Shown: piece after piece, positions 1 through 7,962 of the stretch | Position numbering within the stretch: the stretch's first letter is position 1 | Layout: every line of letters starts with the position of its first letter | Assembly: GCF_001742225.1 (NCBI RefSeq) | Contig: NZ_CP017077.1 | Span: 868,001-932,000 of the forward strand | Length of the DNA stretch: 64,000 bases | Direction of reading: 5' to 3' | Source of the DNA: Novosphingobium resinovorum | GTDB taxonomy: Bacteria > Pseudomonadota > Alphaproteobacteria > Sphingomonadales > Sphingomonadaceae | Notes under the pieces: generated by a model | The model's input: the letters and a program-made list of their open reading frames with translations, nothing else | What the model was told of the DNA's origin: nothing | The model's database searches: none | Position numbers and translations under genes: made by a program

Positions 1-624
1 TTGGCCGATGGCAAGCGCGCAAAGCTCTTTACGGCGCAGACCCGCTCCGAGCGCCCACTGCGCGGCAAGGCGCGCTGTCGGCCTAAGATGTGTGAATAGC
101 CTCGCCAGTTCGGCAGCATGCAGCGGCCGCGGCAGCCTTTCGGGCCGGGAGACGATCAGTGCGTTGACCTGGCGCCGCTGCAATCCGGGACGATAGGCAC
201 CGTCGAGCATCAGCGTCATCTTCTCGGTCAATCGGAACGGGCAGTGGTCGATCAATCCCCTGTCGAGCGCCCATCCGTAAAAGCGGCACACAGTGGAGAC
301 GCGCGCGTTGATCGTGGTCCGGGCGTAGGGCCGTCCGGTATGCTGGCTAGGGTTTTCCAGCATCCGGTTGCGATAGGCGGCGATCACGCGCTCGTCGGCC
401 TCGCGCCAATTAACCCCAGATTGCTCGAGCGCGTCGAACCAGTCGTGTAGATGCTCACCGTAGGTACGCACAGTTTCCGACGCCTGCGCGTGCCCACTGA
501 GGTCGGCATGCTCCATGAGCCAGACGAAGGCCGGTTCGATGATTGCCATTTCCGCATCGAACAGAATCGGGAAGCCGACTGGGATGTCCGACTCACCCGC
601 CACCGCCCGAATGATCGATACCAT
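1..624 (-). CDS. Tyrosine recombinase/integrase, partial (C-terminus outside window)
   Basis: The minus frame is open from an ATG at 624 to the window edge (208 codons) without a stop. The first ~60 residues are a lead segment. Then comes a SAM-like core-binding domain (SETVRTYGEHLHDWFDALEQ, then a stretch ending AAYRNRML). The catalytic domain begins with box I, seen as GAGLRRKELCAL, which carries the first catalytic Arg. The second box and the Tyr lie outside the window. Family role: site-specific DNA strand exchange. It is transcribed away from the array of small genes to its right, the orientation an integron integrase has relative to its cassettes, but nothing visible marks it as an IntI, and a phage- or element-type integrase is equally possible. 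Start choice is uncertain because no strong ribosome site is evident. Confidence 0.75.
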   Translation of the reverse strand, partial: MVSIIRAVAGESDIPVGFPILFDAEMAIIEPAFVWLMEHADLSGHAQASETVRTYGEHLHDWFDALEQSGVNWREADERVIAAYRNRMLENPSQHTGRPYARTTINARVSTVCRFYGWALDRGLIDHCPFRLTEKMTLMLDGAYRPGLQRRQVNALIVSRPERLPRPLHAAELARLFTHLRPTARLAAQWALGAGLRRKELCALAIGQ

Positions 625-1002
625 ATCGTGGGATCCCCTTACGCTGGGGTGACAACGAACAATACCGCAATTTGGGATCTGGTCGGCAAGGAGTTCGGCG
701 GATCGGTTGCTGGCCGGGTCGTATCGCGGCTGACGCAGGCCGTTCGACCTAGTTTATCGATGAAGGTCGCAAACGATCAGACTCGCTACGGTTCAGGCTC
801 TGGAACGGGCTGGCGACAGGATTCGACCAACTCTCGCCGTCCGGCACTGAAGTTACGAGCGTCTGCTTGCTCCTCAACCTGTCGTCTGCCTAGCGGAAGG
901 CTGCCCGGCTGCTACGCGCCCCCTTCGAGCCATCAGGCGACGGCAAGCCGGTCGCCGGTAGCGGAATGACAACCTTGCAATAATTTAATCGGGAAAGCGG
1001 TC
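625..1002. other. Gene-free stretch right of the recombinase
   Basis: About 380 bases between the recombinase start and the first array element. No convincing coding frame, tRNA or terminator was found. It must hold the recombinase promoter. If the recombinase serves the array, its attachment site should be here, but I see no obvious paired core repeats. Confidence 0.4.
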
Positions 1003-1028
1003 CGGCGGCACACCCCCCATGGCGGACG
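1003..1028 (+). repeat. Degenerate tail of the array repeat
   Basis: The sequence CACACCCCCCATGGCGGAC resembles the conserved tail of the array repeat (CACGCCCC followed by GCGGACAT). Only the tail is recognisable, not the hairpin. Confidence 0.35.
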
Positions 1029-1466
1029 CTACGAAATATGCTCAGCAGGTAAGTCTGCGACTTGAAGCCCGCATCTCATTTGAATTGCGCGGTTCACCTT
1101 TTTCATGGTGGGAATAAAGTGATCGATTTCCGTTTGAGGTATGGCTTCCCCGATCCTGCTGTGGGAATTAACGAAGTCCCAGCCATCCGGAGTTTGGTCG
1201 ATCTGGAGAACGGAACTTTGCGCTTCGCCATATAGCCAAACGTGCGTGATGGTGTGCACGCTGCGGTGTTTCGGCAAAATCTCGACTGAATCGAGCCAAT
1301 CAGTCTTATAGGTAATGCGAGCCGCGTCTGGAACGCTGTGAATTGCTGCGTTGATGCAACTTATGTCGACCGGGCCACCGAGGGACGCACGACTTTGTAC
1401 ACCGTAAAGACGGTCACATCCGCTCAAAAAGACCATCACGCCGATAGCGAAAGTTCCAATTCTCAT
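1029..1466 (-). CDS. Small lipoprotein, unknown function
   Basis: A 145-residue protein with a short hydrophobic leader and a lipobox LSGC at about residues 14-17, so Cys17 should be lipidated and the protein exported. The mature part has no domain I recognise. It is the only small array gene on the minus strand. The tail of an array repeat abuts its 3' end, and a repeat head lies just upstream at 1499-1520. Like its neighbours to the right it is a short exported protein of unknown role. Confidence 0.6.
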   Translation of the reverse strand: MRIGTFAIGVMVFLSGCDRLYGVQSRASLGGPVDISCINAAIHSVPDAARITYKTDWLDSVEILPKHRSVHTITHVWLYGEAQSSVLQIDQTPDGWDFVNSHSRIGEAIPQTEIDHFIPTMKKVNRAIQMRCGLQVADLPAEHIS

Positions 1467-1498
1467 TTGGGAAGGTTACCCTCGCCTGCAAGGCGGCT

Positions 1499-1522
1499 CA
1501 ATGACCACTATCCACCCTCTTA
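1499..1522 (+). repeat. Left part of an array repeat broken by IS630
   Basis: CAATGACCACTATCCACCCTC matches the head of the array repeat (compare ATGACCACTTACCACCCC at 7810). The match stops at the IS630 end. A loosely matching tail (GTGAGGGCCCCATTGCGGTC) resumes at about 2709, so the IS probably sits inside a repeat copy. Confidence 0.4.
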
Positions 1523-1524
1523 TA

Positions 1525-2682
1525 CCAAGACTCTCAGATCATGACCCATGCGCCCATTTGCGTAACCCGATGGACATGATGCGCCATGGCTGATCGATGA
1601 GGCGGTTCCAGGCGTGGCAGCAGTGGTCCACGACGTTGTCGTACGAGGAGAAGATGCGGTTCGACAGCCAATTGTCACGCATGAACTGCCACACGTTCTC
1701 GACCGGATTGAGTTCAGGACATTTGGGCGGCAGCGGCAGGAGAGTGATGTTGGCCGGGATGTCGAGTTTTCCGGACATGTGCCACCCGGCCTGATCGAGC
1801 ATGAGCACAGCGTGAGCGCCGGGTGCGACCTGGCTGCTGATTTCGGCAAGATGCATGTCCATGGCTTCGCTGTTGCAACGAGGCATGACCAGCGCGGCGC
1901 CTTTGCCTTCTGCGGGACAGATTGCCCCAAAGATCCATGCCGAAGCCCGGCGCAGATCACGAGGCGCGACGGGTCTCGTCCCGCGTTTGGCCCAGCGCCG
2001 GGTGATCTGCGTCTTCTGCCCGATCCGGGCTTCATCTTGCCACCACAGCTCTATCGGCGTGCCTTTGGGCAGGCGCCTTCGGATTTGCGCCAGACGGGCG
2101 GGGAAGGCTTTTAAAAGCGGTAATATCTTCAGGGCGCTGCCCCTGATGGCGTGGCCGGGCCGAGAGCTTGCGATAGCCCATGGTCCGAAGTTCATGTCCC
2201 AGCGCCTGCTTGCTGATCGAGATTTCGAACTCTTCCCATAGCCATTGGACGAGGTCGATGATCCGCCAGCGAACCACACCATGAACAGCAGGAATAGGGC
2301 CTGCTTCGATGGTTTCGGCCAGCGCGCGTCGATGACAGTCGTCGAGGATAGTATCTGGCCCCGGCGCCTTGCGGGTTTCCAGACCATCAGGGCCATGCGC
2401 GTTGAAGCGCAACACCCAATCCCTGACAATCTGCAGCGTGACCCCGCCGACCTTAGCTGCGTCGCTTCTGCTTCCGCCGTCCAGGATCGTCGCAATCGCA
2501 AGCAGACGGCGGACTTGGTCTGCATCCTTGGCCCGGCGAGCAAAGGCCCGAACCTGCCCTGGGCTGAAATCATCTCGAAGTCTGACTGGCGCTGCCATCG
2601 CAAAACTCCAACCGTTTGCGATGGTGAATCACGTCAGCGCCAATCCTGATACCCTCCGTGAGTCAGATTCCACAGGTTTTGG
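1525..2682 (-). mobile_element. IS630-family insertion sequence
   Basis: About 1158 bp flanked by TA on both sides (1523-1524 and 2683-2684), the target duplication expected of IS630/Tc1-mariner elements. The ends form an imperfect inverted repeat: CCAAGACTCTCAGATCATGAC at the left against the reverse complement of the right end, starting CCAAAACCTGTGG. The element encodes a single transposase spread over two frames. Confidence 0.8.
1539..2598 (-). CDS. IS630-family transposase in two frames (frameshift)
   Basis: The first frame (2598-2032) carries the helix-turn-helix N-terminal half. The second frame (open down to 1539) carries the DDE catalytic half, with the acidic residues in WWQDEARIG, LMLDQAGWH and NPVENVWQ. 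The frames change at about 2105-2115, at GCTTTTAAAAGCC on the coding strand: the upstream frame reads AFKSLP and the downstream frame LKAFPARL, so a +1 (or -2) shift joins them. Some IS630 members make their transposase by programmed frameshifting and the A/T run fits that, but a simple disabling indel is equally possible. Confidence 0.75.
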
Positions 2683-2772
2683 TATTACGCCGAAATCCGG
2701 ACGAACCGTGAGGGCCCCATTGCGGTCGCTGCGCCGTTCGATCTAAGGTCGAGCCTGAAAAGGGGGCTCAAT

Positions 2773-2958
2773 ATGGCAAGCATCTCGAAGACCCAGCGGT
2801 TGATCTTGATCGCCGCCTTTGCCGCGCTGCTGATAGCTCTGGCTATGCATCGACTCGAAGGGCCATTTACCGGCGACTGGATTACGGTTGTCTTGAGCGC
2901 TTCTCTCTTCGGGCTCGCGTTCATGTGGGATGGTATCGCGAGCTATTTGAAGAGGTAG
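2773..2958 (+). CDS. Small membrane protein, unknown function
   Basis: A 61-residue protein with two hydrophobic segments (about residues 9-24 and 37-53) separated by a short polar loop. It is not a family I can name. It is followed within 3 bases by an array repeat, the same arrangement as the other small genes of this region. Confidence 0.5.
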   Translation: MASISKTQRLILIAAFAALLIALAMHRLEGPFTGDWITVVLSASLFGLAFMWDGIASYLKR

Positions 2959-2960
2959 TG

Positions 2961-3068
2961 CCGTCCGCTATGCACCCGTTTTCGTCATTCCGGGAGGTGA
3001 GCGCTGCGCTCTATAGCGGCACGTCCGGTGCTCACCGCTCGGGAAGAAAACCAGCCTGACCGGACACG
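2961..3068 (+). repeat. Array hairpin repeat, copy A (left part, broken by IS91)
   Basis: It starts CCGTCCGCTATGCACCCG and carries the central stem GGTGAGC...GCTCACC. It continues through CCAGCCTGACCGGACACG, where the IS91-type element begins. The missing tail (CGCCCCTTGTCGGACAT) is found at 5601-5617 on the far side of that element. The stem differs from other copies at a paired position (see findings). Confidence 0.75.
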
Positions 3069-3366
3069 TTTAGAGTTTCGGACGCCGAGAGGCGTCGGAA
3101 AGTCGGCGGTGCCCGAACCCGCGGGCCCCGCGCGAAGGTCTATGGGGATTTCGACTTTGGGCGGCTCTGGGCGGTGGCGGGCGCGGCGGATAAGCGGACG
3201 TATTTGAAAGCGGAGGGTCTGCTTTCCGGCGGTCGCGAAGGTCGCTCACGGTCGGACGGTCCGCTTTCGGGCAGTTGGCGTCCGCTTTTTGACAGGCGGG
3301 AAGCAGACTCCGGCCTTCCCGGGAGCGTGGTCGTCACGGGGTCTGTCGATGATGTGCCGTGCCGGG

Positions 3367-4560
3367 TCACGACGCCTGTCTCTCGGATGATGCTGCGAAG
3401 CATGGAGGCGCGCGAGGCTGGTACCGGCGTTCCAGGATCTCGATGACGATCATGCGTCCACCGCAGCACGAGCACGGCGGCCGGGCATCTGGCGGTTCGG
3501 CGGGCATGTCATCGCCAGCAGGCGGCGCGATCGCGAGCAGTTGGCGGGCCCGTTCGAGACTGTCCTTGCGCATACCGCTGGCGAGCAGGCCATAATGGCG
3601 GATGCGGTGAAAGCCCTTGGGCAAGTCGTGGAGCAGGAAGCGGCGGATGAACTCGTCGGCACCAAGCGTCATCACCTGCTGCCGGTCGGCGCCGCCGCGG
3701 CGATAGTCCTTGTAGCGGAAGGTGACGCCGTCCTCGTCGAAGCGGAGAAGGCGGCTGTTCGAGATGGCGACGCGGTGAGTGTAGCGCGACAGATAGGCGA
3801 GGACCGCTTCGGGCCCGGCGAATGGCGGCTTGGCATAGACCACCCAGCGCTTTTTGCGGACCGGCGACAGGTGGCGCAGGAATGCGCGCCGTTCGGCGAG
3901 ATGCGCCATGCTGCCGAAGAAGGCGAGCTGGCCAGCATCGTAGAGCGCGAGCAGTCGTGTGAGGAACAGGCGGCGGAACAGCGCGCCGAGCACGCGTACC
4001 GGCAACAGGAACGCCGGACGCGCCGAGACCCAGCGCGTGCCGTCTAGCGCGATGCCGCCGCCGGGGACAATCATGTGGATGTGCGGGTGGTGGGTCAGCG
4101 CCGAGCCCCAGGTGTGGAGCACGGCGGTGATGCCGATCCGTGCGCCGAGATGCTTCGGGTCCGCAGCGATGATCTGCATCGTCTCCGACGCCGCGCGGAA
4201 CAGCAGATCGTAGATCAGCGCCTTGTTATGGAAGGCGATGGCGCCGACCTCGGCCGGCAGGGTGAAGACCACGTGGAAGTAGCCGATCGGCAGCAGGTCG
4301 GCCTCGCGGTCGGCGAGCCAGGTGCGCGCGGCAGCGCCCTGGCACTTGGGACAGTGCCGGTTGCGACAGCTGTTATAGGCGACACGCCAATGGCCACAGT
4401 CCTCGCAGGCCTCGACGTGGCCGCCCATTGCCGCCGTGCGACACTGTTCGATCGCCGACATGATCTTGAGCTGGTGCAGGCTCAGATGCCCGACATGGGC
4501 CAACCGATACGCCGGCCCTGCCGTTCGGAAGATATCGGCGACCTCGATGGAGGTGCGCAC
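3367..4560 (-). CDS. IS91-family Y2 (HUH) transposase
   Basis: 397 residues, the usual size for the family. An N-terminal zinc-binding region is visible (CEDCGHW...CRNRHCPKCQG, about residues 52-74). The metal-binding HUH motif is HPHIH, within SALTHHPHIHMIVPGG. A conserved LSRYTHRVAIS segment (about residues 257-267) probably includes catalytic Tyr. The start is the GTG at 4560, six bases after the upstream recombinase stop, so the two genes are co-transcribed. Role: rolling-circle single-strand transposition. Confidence 0.9.
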   Translation of the reverse strand: MRTSIEVADIFRTAGPAYRLAHVGHLSLHQLKIMSAIEQCRTAAMGGHVEACEDCGHWRVAYNSCRNRHCPKCQGAAARTWLADREADLLPIGYFHVVFTLPAEVGAIAFHNKALIYDLLFRAASETMQIIAADPKHLGARIGITAVLHTWGSALTHHPHIHMIVPGGGIALDGTRWVSARPAFLLPVRVLGALFRRLFLTRLLALYDAGQLAFFGSMAHLAERRAFLRHLSPVRKKRWVVYAKPPFAGPEAVLAYLSRYTHRVAISNSRLLRFDEDGVTFRYKDYRRGGADRQQVMTLGADEFIRRFLLHDLPKGFHRIRHYGLLASGMRKDSLERARQLLAIAPPAGDDMPAEPPDARPPCSCCGGRMIVIEILERRYQPRAPPCFAASSERQAS

Positions 4561-4566
4561 CTCGCC

Positions 4567-5469
4567 TCAACCGTCGGGCGTTCCCCCGCTCGGGATCATC
4601 AGCCGGTCGAGCGGACTGGTCACCGCGCGCATCGTCTTGGTCGCTACCTGGGTGTAAAAGGCGGTGGTGTTGAGCTTGGCGTGACCGAGCAGCGCCTGGA
4701 TGACGCGGATATCGACACCGTCTTCGAGCAAGTGCGTGGCGAAGCTATGCCGCAGGGTATGCGGGCCGACCCGCTTGGCGATATCGGCTGCCTCGGCCGC
4801 CTCGACGACGATGCGATACAGCTGCCGCGTGCTGATCGGCACTGTCGCGTTCTGGCCCGGGAAGAGCCAGCCGTTCGGAAGCATGATCCCCTGCTGCCGA
4901 CCAGCGCGCCACCACTCGCGTAGCAACACGAGCAAGCCTTCGGGCAGCATGGCGTTACGGTACCGCCCGCCTTTGCCGCGCTCGATCCGTAGCAGCATGC
5001 GCTTGCTGTCGACGTCGCTGACCTTGAGCGCCGAGACCTCGGAAACGCGCAGTCCGGCACCATAGGCGACCGACAGTGCCGCTTGATGCTTGAGGCAGGT
5101 CGTGGCATCGAGCAGCCGCTTCACCTCGGCCAAGGTCAGCACCACCGGGATCTTGCGGGCATGCGCGGTGCGGACCAGCTTGCGCGCGAGCTCGGGTCGG
5201 TCGAGCGTGTGGGTGAAGAAGAACCGCAGCGCCGCGACGATGCTGTTCATGGTCGGCGCCGGAACGCCGGCGTCCTGCTGCTCGATCTGGAACCGCCGGA
5301 CATCCTCGGCGGTCGCGGTGTGCGGCGAGCGCCCCAGCCAGGTCGCAAACCGCCCGACGTCGCGCAAGTAGTTGCGCTGCGTCTCGCGTGAAAACCGGCG
5401 CATCGTCATGTCGTCGATCAGCCGCTGGCGTAGCGGGCTGATCGCGCCAACCGGAACAAGCTCGTTCAT
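4567..5469 (-). CDS. Tyrosine recombinase accompanying the IS91 transposase
   Basis: 300 residues with the full catalytic set: box I GAGLRVSEVSAL, box II HTLRHSFATHL, and the tyrosine segment LGHAKLNTTAFYTQV. The N-terminal core-binding domain contains FSRETQRNYLRDV. I chose the ATG at 5469 because GAGGAG lies seven bases upstream; an in-frame ATG five codons earlier (5484) lacks such a site. Some IS91-type elements carry such an integrase-like gene directly before the transposase, and its job there is unclear. Confidence 0.88.
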   Translation of the reverse strand: MNELVPVGAISPLRQRLIDDMTMRRFSRETQRNYLRDVGRFATWLGRSPHTATAEDVRRFQIEQQDAGVPAPTMNSIVAALRFFFTHTLDRPELARKLVRTAHARKIPVVLTLAEVKRLLDATTCLKHQAALSVAYGAGLRVSEVSALKVSDVDSKRMLLRIERGKGGRYRNAMLPEGLLVLLREWWRAGRQQGIMLPNGWLFPGQNATVPISTRQLYRIVVEAAEAADIAKRVGPHTLRHSFATHLLEDGVDIRVIQALLGHAKLNTTAFYTQVATKTMRAVTSPLDRLMIPSGGTPDG

Positions 5470-5600
5470 CGTTCGACTCCTCATGTTGAAGGAGCCGATA
5501 GGGTCCGCCCGTTACGGGGACTGCTCAATCCAGGCGGGACGTTCTCGTTGTCACGGATAGCTCACCACGGGCACCACTCCCGCGCAGCGGGTTCGTGCAT

Positions 5601-5617
5601 CGCCCCTTGTCGGACAT
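5601..5617 (+). repeat. Array hairpin repeat, copy A (tail beyond IS91)
   Basis: CGCCCCTTGTCGGACAT is the conserved tail of the repeat begun at 2961-3068. Confidence 0.6.
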
Positions 5618-5690
5618 CGGCTTGAACGTCTCGGGCGCTGTCGTAAGCTTGGCAGGATCAACTCTACTGGTCGATATAAGGGGCGAAACG

Positions 5691-6032
5691 ATGCTGTGGG
5701 CCACAATACTTCTTTCGGTGGCAGTCCCTCAGATCGCAACCGACAGCGATCAATATGCAGCTTATCGGCGCTGCTTGAGGCAGGCTTCCATAAATTATCC
5801 GGAAGAACCGGACACACCAACCGTTGTGGAATTCGCCAAATTTATTCAACTATGCTCGTATGAGCGAAAGAATTTATTGGATGGCCTGATTAAATCGCAT
5901 TTAGCCATTGATGACATTTATGGGAAATCAAAGGCCTATAGAGAGCTAGAAGGCTTTGAAATTGACACGGTTCGATCATGGTCCAACAGGGCGCATGAGT
6001 TACCGATAGCAGATGACCGGGGGATTCTTTAG
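5691..6032 (+). CDS. Small secreted protein, unknown function
   Basis: 113 residues from the ATG at 5691, preceded by AAGGGG as ribosome site; an earlier in-frame start at 5595 would add a non-signal-like leader. A short hydrophobic leader (LWATILLSVAVPQ) suggests export. The mature part contains two Cys (CLRQ and QLCSYER) and is otherwise unfamiliar. It sits between two copies of the array repeat (tail ending 5617, head at 6048). Confidence 0.55.
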   Translation: MLWATILLSVAVPQIATDSDQYAAYRRCLRQASINYPEEPDTPTVVEFAKFIQLCSYERKNLLDGLIKSHLAIDDIYGKSKAYRELEGFEIDTVRSWSNRAHELPIADDRGIL

Positions 6033-6047
6033 TGAAGCGGCTGCGGT

Positions 6048-6170
6048 AACGTCAGCTTACCACCCGTTTTTGCCATTCCGGGCGGCAAGCGCTGCGCTCT
6101 ATAACCGTCCGTCTGGTGCTCGCCGCTCGGAAAGAAATGCAGCCTGACCGGACACGCCCCATAGCGGACT
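6048..6170 (+). repeat. Array hairpin repeat, copy B
   Basis: The head is AACGTCAGCTTACCACCCG, the central arms GGCGGCAAGCGC and GGTGCTCGCCGC, and the tail GCCTGACCGGACACGCCCC then AGCGGAC. It lies between the 5691 and 6197 genes. Confidence 0.8.
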
Positions 6171-6196
6171 AATCCTGCGCAATATACGATGCAGCT

Positions 6197-6652
6197 ATGA
6201 TCATTCGGAACCTTGTCGTCAGCACACTGCTGTTGGGGTATTCTGCCGCCGCGATAGGCTGTTCGCCGCCAGATGAGGCGGTGGTCGCTACCAACGATCA
6301 GGTCTTCGATATTACTAAATCTAGAATTGAGAGTAGCGACGTGATTGTCGATGCTGTCGTCTTGCGGAACAAGCGCGGCGAACCGATCCTTAAGCCCACC
6401 AAAATCTGGAAGGGTCCTACCCGCACATATTATACCGTTGACAACAACGGGTGCGGGATTTTCTTGCCAGACCACGGCCAAGCCATTCGCGTACTTCTTA
6501 AGCGTTCTGGGAGAAATTGGTCAGTCATTGAGCCCGTCATCGGTAGCGCCAAAGCTACGTTGAAATTTGACGGAATTGTTGACGGCTACTTGCGAAATGT
6601 GCGCCCGAAGAATTTTAAACCGGTAGGGCCGCTTCTACCTCCCATGCCCTGA
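6197..6652 (+). CDS. Small lipoprotein, unknown function
   Basis: 151 residues. The N-terminus has a hydrophobic run ending in AAIGC (Cys22), a plausible lipobox. The following pattern (CSPP, then a beta-rich stretch with DVIVDAVVL and PTKIWKGP) vaguely recalls netrin/TIMP-like beta-barrel proteins, but I would not assign that fold. It lies 26 bases after repeat B and about 8 bases before repeat C. GC content is visibly lower than in the backbone genes to the right. Confidence 0.6.
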   Translation: MIIRNLVVSTLLLGYSAAAIGCSPPDEAVVATNDQVFDITKSRIESSDVIVDAVVLRNKRGEPILKPTKIWKGPTRTYYTVDNNGCGIFLPDHGQAIRVLLKRSGRNWSVIEPVIGSAKATLKFDGIVDGYLRNVRPKNFKPVGPLLPPMP

Positions 6653-6660
6653 AAGGCCCT

Positions 6661-6820
6661 AATGGCGGTTCACCACCCGTTTTCGCCATTCCGGGCGGCG
6701 CGCCCTGCGCTCTACAGCCGTCCGTCCGGTGCTCGCCGCTCGGAAAGAATTGCGGCCTGACCGGACACGCCCCAGGTTTGTCGATCCGACGACTGCCCGA
6801 CGTGCCTGATAGCGGTCATT
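6661..6820 (+). repeat. Array hairpin repeat, copy C
   Basis: It has the head GCGGTTCACCACCCG, central arms GGGCGGCGCGCC and GGTGCTCGCCGCTCGG, and tail GGCCTGACCGGACACGCCCC ending 6773. A terminal AGCGGTCATT occurs only at 6811-6820, so extra sequence may have entered the tail. Confidence 0.7.
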
Positions 6821-6844
6821 GGGATCGTCTGATATGACCGCAAA

Positions 6845-7255
6845 ATGCGAAGATCACTTGCCCTCACACTTGTGAGCATGGCCGCCTTTGGTTTGGCCGG
6901 AAGCGCTTTGGCGGACAGCACGAGCTCGCGCGCATCACCCTGTTGGAGTAAGGGGGGCACGTTCCACATCGTCGAGTGCTTCTCCAAGGTAGGAGCCCAA
7001 TCGGACGTCGAACTAAATAGCTTGTACCGCAAGATCACGCGGGTTCTTGGTCCGGAGGACCTCCGCCAGCTTCAAAATTCCGAGCGTCTGTGGGTCGCCT
7101 ATCGGGATGCAACCTGCAAAGCTGAAAAGAGCCTGTGGAATGGAGGAACCGGCGGCAACCCGGCCTATCTTGCTTGTGTAGATGACGAGACACAGCACCG
7201 CCTAGATTATCTGCAAACCACATATCGACTGCGCCTACAGAAACTTGAGCTGTAG
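6845..7255 (+). CDS. Secreted DUF1311/LprI-like protein
   Basis: 136 residues with a clear Sec signal peptide cleaved about SALA|DS near residue 23. The mature domain has the DUF1311 (lysozyme-inhibitor LprI-like) pattern: ELNSLYRKI, then LQNSERLWVAYRDATC, a GG loop and YLACVDDETQHRLDYL, with two pairs of Cys. Members of this family are periplasmic or secreted; a lysozyme-inhibitor role is known for only some. It is a member of the hairpin-separated array, between copies C and D. Confidence 0.75.
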   Translation: MRRSLALTLVSMAAFGLAGSALADSTSSRASPCWSKGGTFHIVECFSKVGAQSDVELNSLYRKITRVLGPEDLRQLQNSERLWVAYRDATCKAEKSLWNGGTGGNPAYLACVDDETQHRLDYLQTTYRLRLQKLEL

Positions 7256-7294
7256 AGGCATGCCCTTCGCCCCAGAAGCGGCCCGAGCACTTCC

Positions 7295-7405
7295 CACCCG
7301 TTTTCGCCATTCCGGGCGGCGAGCGCTGCGCTCTATAGCCGTCCGTCCGGTGCTCGCCGCTCGGGAAGAAATGCAGCCTGACCGGACACGCCCCCTTGCG
7401 GACAT
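7295..7405 (+). repeat. Array hairpin repeat, copy D
   Basis: The best-preserved copy: CACCCGTTTTCGCCATTCC, arms CGGGCGGCGAGCGC and GTGCTCGCCGCTCGGG (13 of 15 central positions pair), then GCAGCCTGACCGGACACG, CCCC and the terminal GCGGACAT at 7398-7405. Confidence 0.85.
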
Positions 7406-7476
7406 GCCGCGCGAAGCGATATCGAAGGCGTACTGATGCCGGGGGCGCTCGTGATTTCGATCTTCGATTACGGATC

Positions 7477-7770
7477 GTGAATAGAAAGCGGCTCATCTGC
7501 GCCGCCCTCTGGGCCACGTCGCTAATCGTAGCCGGGTGGTGCGGGTCCAATTGGTACAGCATCGCATATTTCAACGATGACCTAGATGTGGCAGAAAATC
7601 TCCTTTCGGAAGCTAAACGCGCCATGCCTGACGTAGATGGACACCCCGATTTTTTCAGGTCCAGAAGCTTTGATTGTGTCCGCTTTATGCCGGCACGCGG
7701 GGTTTACGGGCACGTAATGATCTACTGTAAGGACAGGCAAACCGGCTCAGTTGTAAAAGAGAATTACTGA
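7477..7770 (+). CDS. Small membrane-anchored protein, unknown function
   Basis: 97 residues from a GTG at 7477; extending upstream would run back into repeat D. The N-terminal VNRKRLICAALWATSLIVAG is a typical signal anchor. The rest is soluble with two Cys (SFDCVRF, IYCKDRQ). No family is recognised. It lies between copy D and the shortened copy E. Confidence 0.5.
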   Translation: MNRKRLICAALWATSLIVAGWCGSNWYSIAYFNDDLDVAENLLSEAKRAMPDVDGHPDFFRSRSFDCVRFMPARGVYGHVMIYCKDRQTGSVVKENY

Positions 7771-7809
7771 ACGATGACCTAGACAAGGGCAGCTTGCTAC
7801 CTAACGCAA

Positions 7810-7872
7810 ATGACCACTTACCACCCCTTTCGAACAAAATTCGCCAGTCAGTACACGCCCCTTTGCAGACAT
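7810..7872 (+). repeat. Array repeat, copy E (short, hairpin lost)
   Basis: The head ATGACCACTTACCACCCC (7810-7827) and tail GTACACGCCCC...GCAGACAT (ending 7872) are present, but the central hairpin has been replaced by about 25 unrelated bases. Head and terminus are inverted relative to each other (ATGACCAC against GCAGACAT). Confidence 0.55.
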
Positions 7873-7962
7873 AATTCTTCGATTTGCATGAAACCGCGAG
7901 TGGTCTACTTGTAATTCAAATATGGCCCAATGAGCCAGCCAGCTTGCAGATGAGGACTCCGA

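Larger units (their letters stand above)
3069..5600 (-). mobile_element. IS91-type element with transposase and tyrosine recombinase
   Basis: The boundaries come from the array repeat it interrupts: the repeat runs up to CGGACACG at 3068 and resumes with CGCCCC at 5601. Within are a recombinase gene and a Y2/HUH transposase gene in tandem on the minus strand. A small imperfect hairpin near 3076-3099 (CGGACGCC...GGCGTCGG) lies close to the left end, as expected for rolling-circle IS91 ends. The 3069-3366 segment is non-coding and should contain the origin end. The exact ends are uncertain by a few bases. Confidence 0.7.

Noticed and set aside
8..196. Plus-strand open frames over the left edge
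   Set aside because: They are antisense to a well-supported tyrosine recombinase; their products have no coherent fold.
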